Below are positions 17,880 to 25,902 of a stretch of DNA of 64,000 nucleotides, in pieces. The DNA lies in assembly GCA_019694165.1 (NCBI GenBank), contig JAIBCL010000013.1, forward strand, positions 62,001-126,000. Reading direction: 5' to 3'. A program made the translations under genes and the position numbers. Each line of letters opens with the position of its first letter. The stretch's first letter is position 1. Under the pieces are notes generated by a model, which saw only the letters and a list, made by a program, of their open reading frames with translations, was not told the DNA's origin and ran no database searches. Source of the stretch: Verrucomicrobiaceae bacterium. GTDB taxonomy: Bacteria; Verrucomicrobiota; Verrucomicrobiia; Verrucomicrobiales; Verrucomicrobiaceae.

Positions 17880-18259
17880 GACGGGCGGTGAGAGGGAAAC
17901 GAATCAGGAGGGTCGGGATGCAGTTTTGCGAGGCGATGGCTGATTGGCAGAAGGTCGCTTATTGGCGAGTCGGAAAACTTCCCCCTCACCCCGGCCCTCT
18001 CCCAATGGGAGAGGGAGCAGGACGAGCTGCCGCTCGACTGTGCATCGGGCGCTCATAGGCGAGTCCGACCACTTCTTCCGAAACGGAGGTTTGAAGCGGT
18101 GGCGCACAACCAGGCACGACCTGCTTTCGCCAAGGCGCGGCAGCGCCATCGTCTCCCTCTCCCACGGGGAGAGGGTTGGGGTGAGGGGGATTGCATTCGT
18201 CCGCTCGCGCGTTCCCGAATGCCGCTCGTGTGGTGATGGATGACGTGAATTCATTGCAG
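17880..18259. repeat. gene-free 380-bp spacer holding a long inverted repeat
   Basis: This gap separates the SIR2-TIR gene from the STAND gene. Its core is an inverted repeat with arms 17981-18017 and 18152-18190 (CCCCTCACCCCGGCCCTCTC type against GGGAGAGGGTTGGGGTGAGG type), each arm itself containing a small CTCTCCC/GGGAGAG hairpin, with about 135 bp between. It is a REP/BIME-like element. I see no clear promoter in the gap and no T-run that would make it an intrinsic terminator. Confidence 0.7.
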
Positions 18260-19645
18260 TTATCCACGCGGGCGGCCAGAGGAACGGAAGACATCGACGA
18301 GCGAGCGAACGTGCTGCACGAAGTCGCGATCAGGCCGGCCTTCCGGCAGACGATGATAGTGCCGGGACGCGAAGCACGCCGGCTCGTGCTGAGGCTGCCA
18401 TTTCTCCGGCAGTGTGATGTCGATGGCGACGGGGAGGTAGAAGAGATAGCCATCGGACTGACGCTGCGCGATCCAGTCGCGCTCGGTGTGGAAGTAGCGC
18501 TTCCGCTCCACGTCGGCTTCGGTGGTGGTGGAGATGAGGCTGATGAAGAAGCTGCAATCAGCCACGGCATTCTTCAGCTCGTTGTTGAAGTTTTGGCCAA
18601 CCCGAAGGCGCGCCTTGTCCAGCCACACGGGAACCGCCTCAGTATGTAAAGCGCGGGCGATGCGGAGAGCTGCGGGACGGTCCTCACTGGCGTAGCTGAT
18701 GAAAACGCTGTCCTTTGGCATGTGATCGGGAATGCGGGCGAGGAAATCGTCATCGGTGGCGGGCGATTCATTCTCCGCCTCCCAGCGTCGCGCCAGCTCG
18801 AGCGCAAACCCGCGCGGATCGCCGCGGATGACGCTGGTGGAGTGGATGAGATGGTCGAAGAAGAAAATGAGCGGCTGCCCGAGATTCTCCTCGTGGTCCG
18901 CCAGCAGTTCGCGCGTGGCTTTGCCAGGCCGGTCCGAGAGTCGTGAGCCGCGCGCAGTACGCAGGAAGAAGCGCACCACCCAGTCGGTGAACGGCGCGCC
19001 GAGCAGCAGCAGGCAGCGGTTCTTGAGCTGGCAAAAGAGATTCGGCATCGAATCGCCATCGGCTTGATATTTGAGCAGGCCGCAGATGAACTCCATGAAG
19101 TCCTCCTCCCACACGGCGAAATCGATGGGCGAGCGATGGTCGCCGAAGATGTGGTAGAGCGTGGTGGCGGTGAGGTCCTTCGGAATGTCGGCGGCTTCGT
19201 TCGGATGGAAGCGGAGCACGTCACGGTCCGCACGGAAGTCGCGGCGGGATTTCTCAAGCGCGATGGCGAGATGACGATCAAACGTGCTGCTGATGAAGAG
19301 CTTGAAGTGCTTGATGCGTGCGAGCGCGAGCAGCGCGTCGTTCGGCTCTGGCGTGGCGGATTTGAGAAGATCGTCGAGCGCGATGTAGATCTCGCCGCGC
19401 TCGCCGCCGCCGAGCAGGTAGTTGCAGGCGACTTCGTTCACGGTATCGCCCGCGAGTCCACCTTCGGACTTCAGTCGCGCGGCAAGCAGCGGCGCGAGAT
19501 GGCGATACAGCGGCACGGGCTGGCCGCTGCGCGGATCATTCACCGTGACGAGTTCAGGCCCGATCACCGGCAATACCGCGCCATTGCCGATGTCGCGAAT
19601 CAGCGTGCGCCAGTCTTTTTCGGAAAGGAATTCGGGAGAGGACAT
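18260..19645 (-). CDS. SIR2-like domain fused to a TIR domain
   Basis: This protein is 461 residues. The N-terminal region 13-230 matches the SIR2_2 layout: GAVLPVIGPEL (22-32) for the nucleotide-binding loop, FKLFISSTFDRHL (114-126) in place of the TTN-D motif, YHIFGDH (164-170) for the HG motif, and CLLLLGAPFTDW (211-222). Residues 311-455 are a TIR domain: DSVFISYASEDRPAALRIAR, VPVWLDKARLRVG, then ISTTTEADVERKRYFHTERDW, where Glu388 is a candidate catalytic glutamate. Both domain families include NADases in bacterial immunity. The SIR2 part lacks the usual catalytic Asn, so the TIR may be the active half. The gene precedes the STAND-WD40 gene on the same strand, 380 bp away. Confidence 0.8.
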   Translation of the reverse strand: MSSPEFLSEKDWRTLIRDIGNGAVLPVIGPELVTVNDPRSGQPVPLYRHLAPLLAARLKSEGGLAGDTVNEVACNYLLGGGERGEIYIALDDLLKSATPEPNDALLALARIKHFKLFISSTFDRHLAIALEKSRRDFRADRDVLRFHPNEAADIPKDLTATTLYHIFGDHRSPIDFAVWEEDFMEFICGLLKYQADGDSMPNLFCQLKNRCLLLLGAPFTDWVVRFFLRTARGSRLSDRPGKATRELLADHEENLGQPLIFFFDHLIHSTSVIRGDPRGFALELARRWEAENESPATDDDFLARIPDHMPKDSVFISYASEDRPAALRIARALHTEAVPVWLDKARLRVGQNFNNELKNAVADCSFFISLISTTTEADVERKRYFHTERDWIAQRQSDGYLFYLPVAIDITLPEKWQPQHEPACFASRHYHRLPEGRPDRDFVQHVRSLVDVFRSSGRPRG

Positions 19646-19837
19646 CCGGCGGTGGTTTTAGCGCAAAGCGGGCGGCAAGCCAAGCTTCTTTGCAGCGGTG
19701 ATACGGCATCCTCGCGTTTTGACCCGACGCGGCTCGGCCCGTGAAATGAAGAAAATGCAAATGCGCGTGGTACCGGTTCTACGGTGAGCGCATGAGCTTA
19801 TGGTGCCGACTGACGTCGTGCTCCCCCGCTTCCGATC

Positions 19838-20440
19838 ACGGCGCGCGGCACCCAAATTTGCGTCGAGTTCGGGATACGAAATCTGGACCAGCGTCGGTCG
19901 ACAGTGCGGGCAGCAGCAGGGCATCTCGCATTTGAACATGTCCAGGAGGAGGGCGTGGAGTTCGGGCATGGAGAGCACGTCGTTCGCTTTCACGGCGTGG
20001 CGGCAAGCGGTGGTGGCGATCATGTCCTCGCCGAGGCGCGGCGACGAGGATTTGGAAGTGAGCGCCGAGAATTCCTCAATCACCCGATTGAGCCACGGGA
20101 GGGGCATCGGTCTTCAAGAACCTGGGCAGCGCGTCGATCTTGAAAATGTTCGGGCCGAAGGGCTGCGCGTCGATGCCGAGCTTCGCGAGAGCTTCGAGAT
20201 TTCGCGTGATGAGATCCGCATCGCGCGGGCTGGTCTGCAAGGTGAGCGGCATCAGCAGACGCTGCGAGGGGACGCCTTCGTGCTCCATCGATGCACGCAT
20301 TTTCTCGAACATGACGCGTTGATGCGCGGCGTGTTGATCCATGAGCAGGAGACCGTCTTTGCCTTCCATGATCACGTAGAGATTGTTCAGCACGCCGATG
20401 ATGCGGAAGTCGCCATTTCTTCCAACCCATCCATCTCGAT
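19838..20440 (-). pseudogene. mutL: mutL C-terminal remnant (frameshifted)
   Basis: Minus-strand translation gives FRIIGVLNNLYVIMEGKDGL and MDQHAAHQRVMFEKM, the start of the MutL dimerisation/endonuclease domain, then, after a shift to a second frame near 20098-20108 (KTDAPP to WLNRVIEEFSA), ACRHAVKANDVLS and CPHCRPTLVQISYPEL, its end. The N-terminal GHKL ATPase and linker are absent. Motifs are also eroded: the DQHA-x2-E-x4-E metal motif has Gln for the first Glu, and CPHGRP is CPHCRP. It is a dead fragment; an intact mutL would have to be elsewhere. Confidence 0.8.
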
Positions 20441-20593
20441 GAAAGGGACAAGCGAGCCGGGGGCGTGTTCCACGACAGCTGGCCGAAGCCAAGCATTCCC
20501 GATGTGATTGAAGACCGCCTCTAGGAGCGGCCCTCGCAGTCGAGTAAAGCCAGGGCGCTCACGATCCGCGCTCGTCGGACGGCGCAACCAAAT

Positions 20594-22039
20594 TCACGCC
20601 AGCACGCCCTGCACCACGCTGCCATGGATGTCCGTGAGCCGGAAGTCGCGCCCCTGGAAGCGGAAGGTGAACTTCTCGTGCTCGATGCCGAGCAGGTGCA
20701 TCATCGTGGCTTGGAGATCGTGGACGTGCACGGGATCTTTGGCCGGGTTGTAGGCGAAGTCGTCGCTCTCACCGTGCGTGTGGCCGCGTTTCACTCCCGC
20801 GCCGGCCATCCAGAGTGTGAAGACGTAAGGATGATGATCGCGGCCAAGCTGCTTCAGGTTGTTCACGTCGCCTTGCAGGAACGGCGTGCGTCCGAATTCG
20901 CCGCCCCAGATGACGAGCGTGTCCTCCAGCAATCCGCGCTGTTTTAGATCCTTCACCAGCGCGGCGGCGGGTGCATCGGTGTCGCGGCACTGGATTTCAA
21001 ATTGCGTGCTGAGATTGCGATGATGATCCCAGCCAGCGTGCATGACCTGCGTGAAGCGAACGCCACGCTCGGCGAGGCGGCGCGCCATGAGGCAATTATA
21101 GGCGAAGCTGCCCTGCCGCAGCACGTCCGGGCCGTACATGTCGAGGATGTGCTTTGGCTCCTTTGAGAGATCAGTCAGCTCGGGCACGCTGGACTGCATC
21201 TTGTAGGCCATCTCGTATTGAGCGATGCGCGCGGCGATCTCCGGATCGCCGAAGTCCCGGAGCTTTTGCTGATTTAGCTCCGCGAGGCCATCGAGCATCA
21301 TGCGCCGCACATCGCGGCTCATGCCGTCGGGATTCGCGATGTAGAGCACGGGATCGCCATTGCCGCGGAACTTCACGCCTTGGTGCTTCGACGGCAGAAA
21401 GCCGCTGCCCCAGTAGAAGTCGTAAAAGATCTGGCCGCACGATGCCTCCTTGTCGCGAGAGGTCATCACGACAAAGGCGGGCATGTCTTCGCCTTCGCTG
21501 CCGAGACCGTAGCTGAGCCACGCGCCCATGCTCGGGCGGCCCGGTTGCTCGGCGCCGGTCATGAAGAAGGTGATTGCCGGCGCATGGTTCACCTGCGTTG
21601 TGTGCATCGACTTGATGAAGCACAGGTCATCCACGATGCCCGCCGTGTGCGGCAGGAAATCACAAACCCACGCGCCGCTCTGGCCATATTTTTTGAATCC
21701 GGTGAAGGCTGGCAGCGTCGAGCGTCCCTTCCCTTGCGTCATCGTGCTCTGGCGCTTGTTTCCATGCACGCTCTCGGGGATCTCCTTGCCGCGCCACTTC
21801 TCCATCTGCGGCTTGAAATCGAACATGTCGAGATGCGGCGGCGCGCCGTTCATGAAAAGATAAATCACCCGCTTCGCCTTCGGTGCAAAGTGCGGCAGCC
21901 CGCCTATCGCCGGCTTCTGTGCCGCAAGACCACTCCGCTCCAGCAGCGATCCGAGCGCGAACGAGCCGATGCCGAGCGCAGACCGGCCGAAGAAGTGGCG
22001 GCGGGTGGCATGAAGAGAATTGTCAGCGAAGGGAATCAT
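20594..22039 (-). CDS. DUF1501 secreted protein, partner of a planctomycete-cytochrome protein
   Basis: This protein is 481 residues. The N-terminus carries a Tat-type signal (TRRHFFGRSALGIGSFALGS). The body shows DUF1501 (sulfatase/alkaline-phosphatase-like fold) landmarks: KAKRVIYLFMNGAPPHLDMF, GWDHH, VIWGGEFGRTP, DHHPYVFTLWMAGAGVKRG, HVHDLQATMMHLLGI and the ending RFQGRDFRLTDIHG. DUF1501 proteins are encoded almost always with PSCyt1/DUF1549/DUF1553 proteins in Planctomycetes and Verrucomicrobia and are thought to act together outside the cytoplasm on polysaccharide breakdown; the chemistry is undefined. Its usual partner is at 23253-25778, separated by three accessory genes. The ATG overlaps the antitoxin stop. 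Confidence 0.85.
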   Translation of the reverse strand: MIPFADNSLHATRRHFFGRSALGIGSFALGSLLERSGLAAQKPAIGGLPHFAPKAKRVIYLFMNGAPPHLDMFDFKPQMEKWRGKEIPESVHGNKRQSTMTQGKGRSTLPAFTGFKKYGQSGAWVCDFLPHTAGIVDDLCFIKSMHTTQVNHAPAITFFMTGAEQPGRPSMGAWLSYGLGSEGEDMPAFVVMTSRDKEASCGQIFYDFYWGSGFLPSKHQGVKFRGNGDPVLYIANPDGMSRDVRRMMLDGLAELNQQKLRDFGDPEIAARIAQYEMAYKMQSSVPELTDLSKEPKHILDMYGPDVLRQGSFAYNCLMARRLAERGVRFTQVMHAGWDHHRNLSTQFEIQCRDTDAPAAALVKDLKQRGLLEDTLVIWGGEFGRTPFLQGDVNNLKQLGRDHHPYVFTLWMAGAGVKRGHTHGESDDFAYNPAKDPVHVHDLQATMMHLLGIEHEKFTFRFQGRDFRLTDIHGSVVQGVLA

Positions 22040-22272
22040 CAGTCCATCTCCAGCAAGCGAACCTTGACATCATTCCAATCTGCCGACGGCTCTGACTGGC
22101 GCTCACGGATCATCTTCCAAAACTCAGGATCAGCACCCGCAGCGAGTTGCTCCGAGTCCAATCCCGTCAGCAAAGCAAGGGGCTTCCCATCGCGAGTGAT
22201 GACAACCCGCTCGGACTGCGCCGAATTCACACAGTCTTCAATGTCAGAATCTTCGATCTCCAGCAGTTTCAT
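22039..22272 (-). CDS. Phd/YefM-like antitoxin
   Basis: This protein is 77 residues. The N-terminal segment MKLLEIEDSDIEDCVNSAQS and ERVVITRDGKPLALLTGLD match the prevent-host-death fold, in which the basic hairpin binds operator DNA. The C-terminal DPEFWKMIRERQSEPSADW is the toxin-neutralising type of tail found in cyanobacterial and PVC members. Its ATG overlaps the toxin stop codon by 3 bp and its stop overlaps the DUF1501 start, so toxin, antitoxin and DUF1501 are translationally coupled. Toxin-before-antitoxin is the less common order. Confidence 0.7.
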   Translation of the reverse strand: MKLLEIEDSDIEDCVNSAQSERVVITRDGKPLALLTGLDSEQLAAGADPEFWKMIRERQSEPSADWNDVKVRLLEMD

Positions 22273-22583
22273 AAGATGTCTTCGGTGGTGCGATGTGGCG
22301 GCTTGTGTCTGACAGCACGGACAGTCACTGCCCGGATCACCCCGTCAGTATCATAGAAAACGCGGTGTTCGCCAACCCGCAATTCCCACACAGGCAGCAA
22401 CCCCTGCTCCCACGGCGGGATGAGTTCGACCAACGGCTTTCGATTTCTCGTCTGCACAAACGGCTCCCAACTGAGCTGCTCATCAATGGCGCGGATGATT
22501 GCCACCCGGATGGCCTTGGGAACCGACGCGAGCTCCCTTTCGGCGCTGGATGAGATTCGGATCGCGTATTTCTCGCCAGGCAT
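22269..22583 (-). CDS. RelE/ParE-superfamily toxin
   Basis: From ATG 22583 the protein is 104 residues, typical for the family. Landmarks are YAIRISSSAERELASVPKAI (first strand and helices), LLPVWELRVGEHRVFYDTD (the WELRVGxxRVxY core of RelE-type mRNA interferases) and RAVTVRAVRHKPP. An in-frame upstream extension to 22646 is not part of the toxin: it repeats the C-terminus of the cytochrome protein encoded at 23253-25778. It is coupled to the downstream antitoxin. Confidence 0.7.
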   Translation of the reverse strand: MPGEKYAIRISSSAERELASVPKAIRVAIIRAIDEQLSWEPFVQTRNRKPLVELIPPWEQGLLPVWELRVGEHRVFYDTDGVIRAVTVRAVRHKPPHRTTEDIL

Positions 22584-22587
22584 CGGC

Positions 22588-22655
22588 TGCTCCTTGTTCA
22601 AGACCTCGTCGAGATTCAAAACCATCAGGCACAAGCTCTCGTCCACGCGGCGAGC
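22588..22655. repeat. duplicate of the 3' end of the cytochrome-type gene (second copy 23253-23319)
   Basis: About 67 bp match 23253-23319, encoding LCLMVLNLDEVLNKE in both places, with scattered substitutions. The two copies flank the Uma2 gene directly, and the upper one is the true end of the cytochrome-type gene. The pattern suggests insertion of the Uma2/toxin-antitoxin block by recombination that regenerated the host gene end. Confidence 0.8.
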
Positions 22656-22667
22656 CGAAACGCCGCT

Positions 22668-23240
22668 TCAGGCGAGTTCAAACAAGTCGTCGAGCTTCAC
22701 GTTCACGCCAGGCACGGACGCGCATTCGATGGTCTCTCCCATCGAATACACGCGCGTCTCCTGGTAAGCCCCATCTTTAGGCGAGCGATAGGCCTCGATC
22801 TGCTTGGCAGCCGCCACGACAATCCAATACTCGACCACACCGGCCTCGGCGTATATCGCCGCCAGTCCACGATCGTCACCCAGCGATGTCACCGCGACCT
22901 CGACCACGAGCGACGCCGTCGTCGGGTGCCCGGCGGAAAAGTCGCGGCGCCGGCCAGCTATCACAGCTATGTCTGGCTCCGGCACGGAATCACGCAGGGT
23001 AACCGGATTGTCGGTGCGCAAAAAAAATCCAGACGGCAATTGGGTCGAAATCAACTGGCCGATCTGATCGGCGAGATTGGCGTGCAACGGTGATTTGGAC
23101 ATCTTTTCGATGATGATCCCCCGGATGAGTTCGGTGTTCTTGTCCAGCATTCCCATCTCGCCAAGCGCATTGTAGAACTCCACGCTGATGCGATAGAGGC
23201 GCTGGTTCGGGCCTGGCAATTCATTGGTGGTGGCGGGCAT
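22668..23240 (-). CDS. Uma2 family (DUF820) putative endonuclease
   Basis: This protein is 190 residues. PD-(D/E)XK-type landmarks of the family are visible: GIIIEKMSKSPLHANLADQI at the N-terminus, then VPEPDIAVIAGRR (the catalytic PD-Asp), SLVVEVAVTSLGDDRGL (the E-V-S motif, here VEVAVTS), and YAEAGVVEYWIVVAAAKQIE (the A-G-V-EYW helix). Uma2 proteins are abundant in cyanobacteria and PVC bacteria; no function is established, although a restriction-like nuclease fold is clear. It starts 12 bp after the stop of the cytochrome-type gene and 22 bp before the extended toxin frame, so it belongs to the inserted block. Confidence 0.75.
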   Translation of the reverse strand: MPATTNELPGPNQRLYRISVEFYNALGEMGMLDKNTELIRGIIIEKMSKSPLHANLADQIGQLISTQLPSGFFLRTDNPVTLRDSVPEPDIAVIAGRRRDFSAGHPTTASLVVEVAVTSLGDDRGLAAIYAEAGVVEYWIVVAAAKQIEAYRSPKDGAYQETRVYSMGETIECASVPGVNVKLDDLFELA

Positions 23241-23252
23241 GGCGCGTGGAGC

Positions 23253-25778
23253 TTACTCTTTGTTCAGGACCTCGTCGAGATTCAAAACCATCAGGCAGAG
23301 CGCCGTCCACGCGGCGTGCTCGACGAAGTCGATCTTCTCGTCGCGCTTCGACTCTCCGACCGCGAGAAGCTTCTTTGCATCATCCGTCGCCGTCGCCGTC
23401 GCGAATTTCGAGCGCAGCCTCGCGAGCGTGTTGGCGAGCGTCTGCCTCTCGGCATCGGTCGGCTGGCGTGCAATTGCCAGCGAATAAGCGCGGTCGAATC
23501 GCGCGGCGTCATCGTGAAGGCTGGCGTCGGTGAGCAAACGCTGCGCAAGTGCGCGGGCACACTCCACAAAAGTCGTCTCGTTCATCGTGACGAGCGCGTG
23601 CAGCGGCGTGTTGGTGCGCACCGCCTTCACCACGCAGAACTGCCGCGGTGCGTTGTCGAAGATCATCGTCGGCCCGACGATGCGACGCCAGAAGGTGTAG
23701 AGCGTGCGGCGATGCAAATCCGTGCCCGTGCCGGGTGTGTATTTGATTTTGCCAAAGCTGGCCTCCTCCCAGATGCCCTCGGGCTGATACGGCTTCACCG
23801 CAGGGCCGCCGCGTTTGTCGGAGAGCAGTCCACTGATTGCAAGGGCCTGATCCCGCAGCATGAAGCTCGGCATGCGGAAGCGCGGGCCGCGCGCCAGCAT
23901 GCGATTCTCAGGGTCCATGCTCGACGCTCCAGGCTCCATGCGGCTCGACTGCCGGTACGTCTCGCTCATCACGATGGTCTTGATGAGCCGCTTCACGTCC
24001 CAGCCGTGCTCCATGAAGTCGGCGGCCAGCCAGTCGATGAGATCCATCTGCACCGGGCGCTCACCCTGAATGCCAAAGTCTTCCGCGGTCTTCACCAGGC
24101 CCGCTCCGAAGATGCTCTGCCAATAGCGGTTCACCGTGACACGCGCCGTCAGCGGATTGTCTCGCGACACAAGCCACTGCGCGAGTCCGAGCCGATTCTT
24201 CGGCGCGTTCGCCGGAATCGGCGGAAACCTCGCGGGTGTCGCGCTCGTCACCTTGGTCGTCGTCGGGTTGTCATACGCGCCTTTGACGAGCATGAAGGTA
24301 TCGCGCGGCCCCTCTTTGCGCTCTTCCATGATCATGACCTTCGTCACGTTGTTCTTCGCTGCGTCGCGTTTGCGCACGGCATCGAGCAGCTTCTGCAGCA
24401 GGTCGGCGTACGGCTTGTCCTTGTCCTTGAAGTAATTGATAGACTCCAGCAGCGGATCGACCGTGCGCTTCGTCGGCACAGTCTTGCCGATGTAGCTCGG
24501 CAAATTGCCCGGCAGTTTGATCGCATCGCTTTCATCGAGCCCCTTCCCCTCCGGTCGCGGAAACTTCTTCGATTCAAACGCCTCCACCTCCTTCGCCACC
24601 TGGTTCACCTTCTTCTGCGCGTCCTGGCTTTTCGCCTCCTCGCCGGGCGTGCTCATGTCCAGCACTGGCGGCGCTTGTCCGCCACGGCCATTGCCGTCGA
24701 TCGGCGTGCTGTTGAAGAAGGCCACGAGGCTGTAGTAATCCCGCATCGTGAGCGGATCGAATTTGTGATCGTGGCAGCGCGTGCATTGCAACGTTAGGCC
24801 GAGCCACACGGTGCCGACGGTATCGACCTGATCGAAGAGGTACTCGATGCGGTTCTCCTCCGCGATGCGTCCGCCCTCGCCGTTGATCATGTGATTGCGC
24901 ACAAACGCGGTGGCCAGCTTCTGCTCCTTCGTCGCATTCGGCAAGAGATCGCCCGCGAGCTGCCAGATCGTGAACTGATCATACGGCATGTTGTCGTTGA
25001 TCGCCTGGATCACCCAATCGCGCCACGGCCAGGCCGTGCGGTCGTTGTCACCCTGGTAGCCGTTCGAGTCGGCGTAGCGTGAAGCATCGAGCCACTCCCA
25101 CACCCAGCGCTCGCCGTAGCTCGGCGAGGCGAGCAGGCGGTCAACGAGCCGCTCGCAGGCTTTGTCGGACTTGTCTGCCACTTCGGCGACAAACGCCGCC
25201 ACCTCCTCCGGCGTCGGCGGCAGTCCGGTCAAATCCAGCGTCACTCTTCGAATCAAAGACTCCGCACTCGCGCGCGGCGACGGCTTCATCCCCTTCTCCG
25301 CCAGCTTCGCGCGCACGAAGGCGTCGATCGGATTTCTGATCTCTGATTTCTGATCTCTGACCTCTGGTTCCAGCGGCTTCTCGATGCGCGTGAACGCCCA
25401 ATGCTCCCCCCACTCCGCACCGCCGTCGATCCACCGTGCGATCATCTCGATCTGCTCCTTGGTCACCTTGCGATTCGATTTCGGCGGCGGCATCACCTCA
25501 TCGGGATCGGTGCTGAGCATCCGCTTCATGATCTCGCTGTCAGCGCTCTTGCCCGCGATGATCGGAAAGCGCCCTTCGATCGGCTTCTTCGCCTCCGCCT
25601 CCACGTCGAGCCGCAGGTCACCCTTCCGCGCCTTCGCATCCTGGCCGTGGCAGGTGAAGCAATTGTCCGAGAGCACCGGCAGCACCTCGCGAGAGAAATT
25701 CGGCGTCTCAGCCGCAACGACAGCAGAGGCGAGGGCGAAAAGAGCAAGCAAACACGGCACGAAGAAACGGCTCATCAT
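23253..25778 (-). CDS. PSCyt1-DUF1549-DUF1553 planctomycete-cytochrome protein
   Basis: From ATG 25778 (or 25775) the protein is 841 residues. A signal peptide (RFFVPCLLALFALASAVVAA) precedes a single-haem-type PSCyt1 segment with NCFTCHG, then VMPPPKSNRKVTKEQIEMIA. DUF1549 is marked by VTLDLTGLPPTPEEVAAFV and RFGERW-type SYGERWVWEWLDASRYAD. A second CxxCH is in LQCTRCHDHKFDP. DUF1553 is marked by NPLTARVTVNRYWQSIFGAG and FGIQGERP. It is periplasmic or surface-exposed and paired with a DUF1501 protein. A run of repeat sequence at 25331-25366 encodes the linker RDQKSEIRNPIDAF. An upstream in-frame extension to 26096 overlaps hemA and is not homologous. Confidence 0.85.
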   Translation of the reverse strand: MMSRFFVPCLLALFALASAVVAAETPNFSREVLPVLSDNCFTCHGQDAKARKGDLRLDVEAEAKKPIEGRFPIIAGKSADSEIMKRMLSTDPDEVMPPPKSNRKVTKEQIEMIARWIDGGAEWGEHWAFTRIEKPLEPEVRDQKSEIRNPIDAFVRAKLAEKGMKPSPRASAESLIRRVTLDLTGLPPTPEEVAAFVAEVADKSDKACERLVDRLLASPSYGERWVWEWLDASRYADSNGYQGDNDRTAWPWRDWVIQAINDNMPYDQFTIWQLAGDLLPNATKEQKLATAFVRNHMINGEGGRIAEENRIEYLFDQVDTVGTVWLGLTLQCTRCHDHKFDPLTMRDYYSLVAFFNSTPIDGNGRGGQAPPVLDMSTPGEEAKSQDAQKKVNQVAKEVEAFESKKFPRPEGKGLDESDAIKLPGNLPSYIGKTVPTKRTVDPLLESINYFKDKDKPYADLLQKLLDAVRKRDAAKNNVTKVMIMEERKEGPRDTFMLVKGAYDNPTTTKVTSATPARFPPIPANAPKNRLGLAQWLVSRDNPLTARVTVNRYWQSIFGAGLVKTAEDFGIQGERPVQMDLIDWLAADFMEHGWDVKRLIKTIVMSETYRQSSRMEPGASSMDPENRMLARGPRFRMPSFMLRDQALAISGLLSDKRGGPAVKPYQPEGIWEEASFGKIKYTPGTGTDLHRRTLYTFWRRIVGPTMIFDNAPRQFCVVKAVRTNTPLHALVTMNETTFVECARALAQRLLTDASLHDDAARFDRAYSLAIARQPTDAERQTLANTLARLRSKFATATATDDAKKLLAVGESKRDEKIDFVEHAAWTALCLMVLNLDEVLNKE
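25331..25366. repeat. tandem TTTCTGATCTCTGA repeat inside the cytochrome-type gene
   Basis: Two and a half tandem copies of a 14-bp unit encode the linker before the DUF1549 domain. Similar KSEIRNP-type linkers occur in other PSCyt1 proteins in my recollection, consistent with a dispersed repeat preferring this site. Confidence 0.6.
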
Positions 25779-25902
25779 TGGGATGCCACAAAAACGCCGC
25801 ACCCCCCATGCCTGTTGCCTCGTCCGGCGCGATTCGGATGGACAATCTCGCCTTCCGTGATGCAGCGGACAACCATCGGGCGCGTGGCGGCGGGAACCAC
25901 GA

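Noticed and set aside
18260-19645. Thoeris ThsA
   Set aside because: There is no SLOG domain and no separate ThsB TIR gene; here TIR and SIR2 are in the same protein and the neighbour is a STAND-WD40 gene.
22584-22646. N-terminal extension of the RelE-like toxin
   Set aside because: Its sequence repeats the C-terminus of the adjacent cytochrome-type protein; toxin homology starts at ATG 22583.
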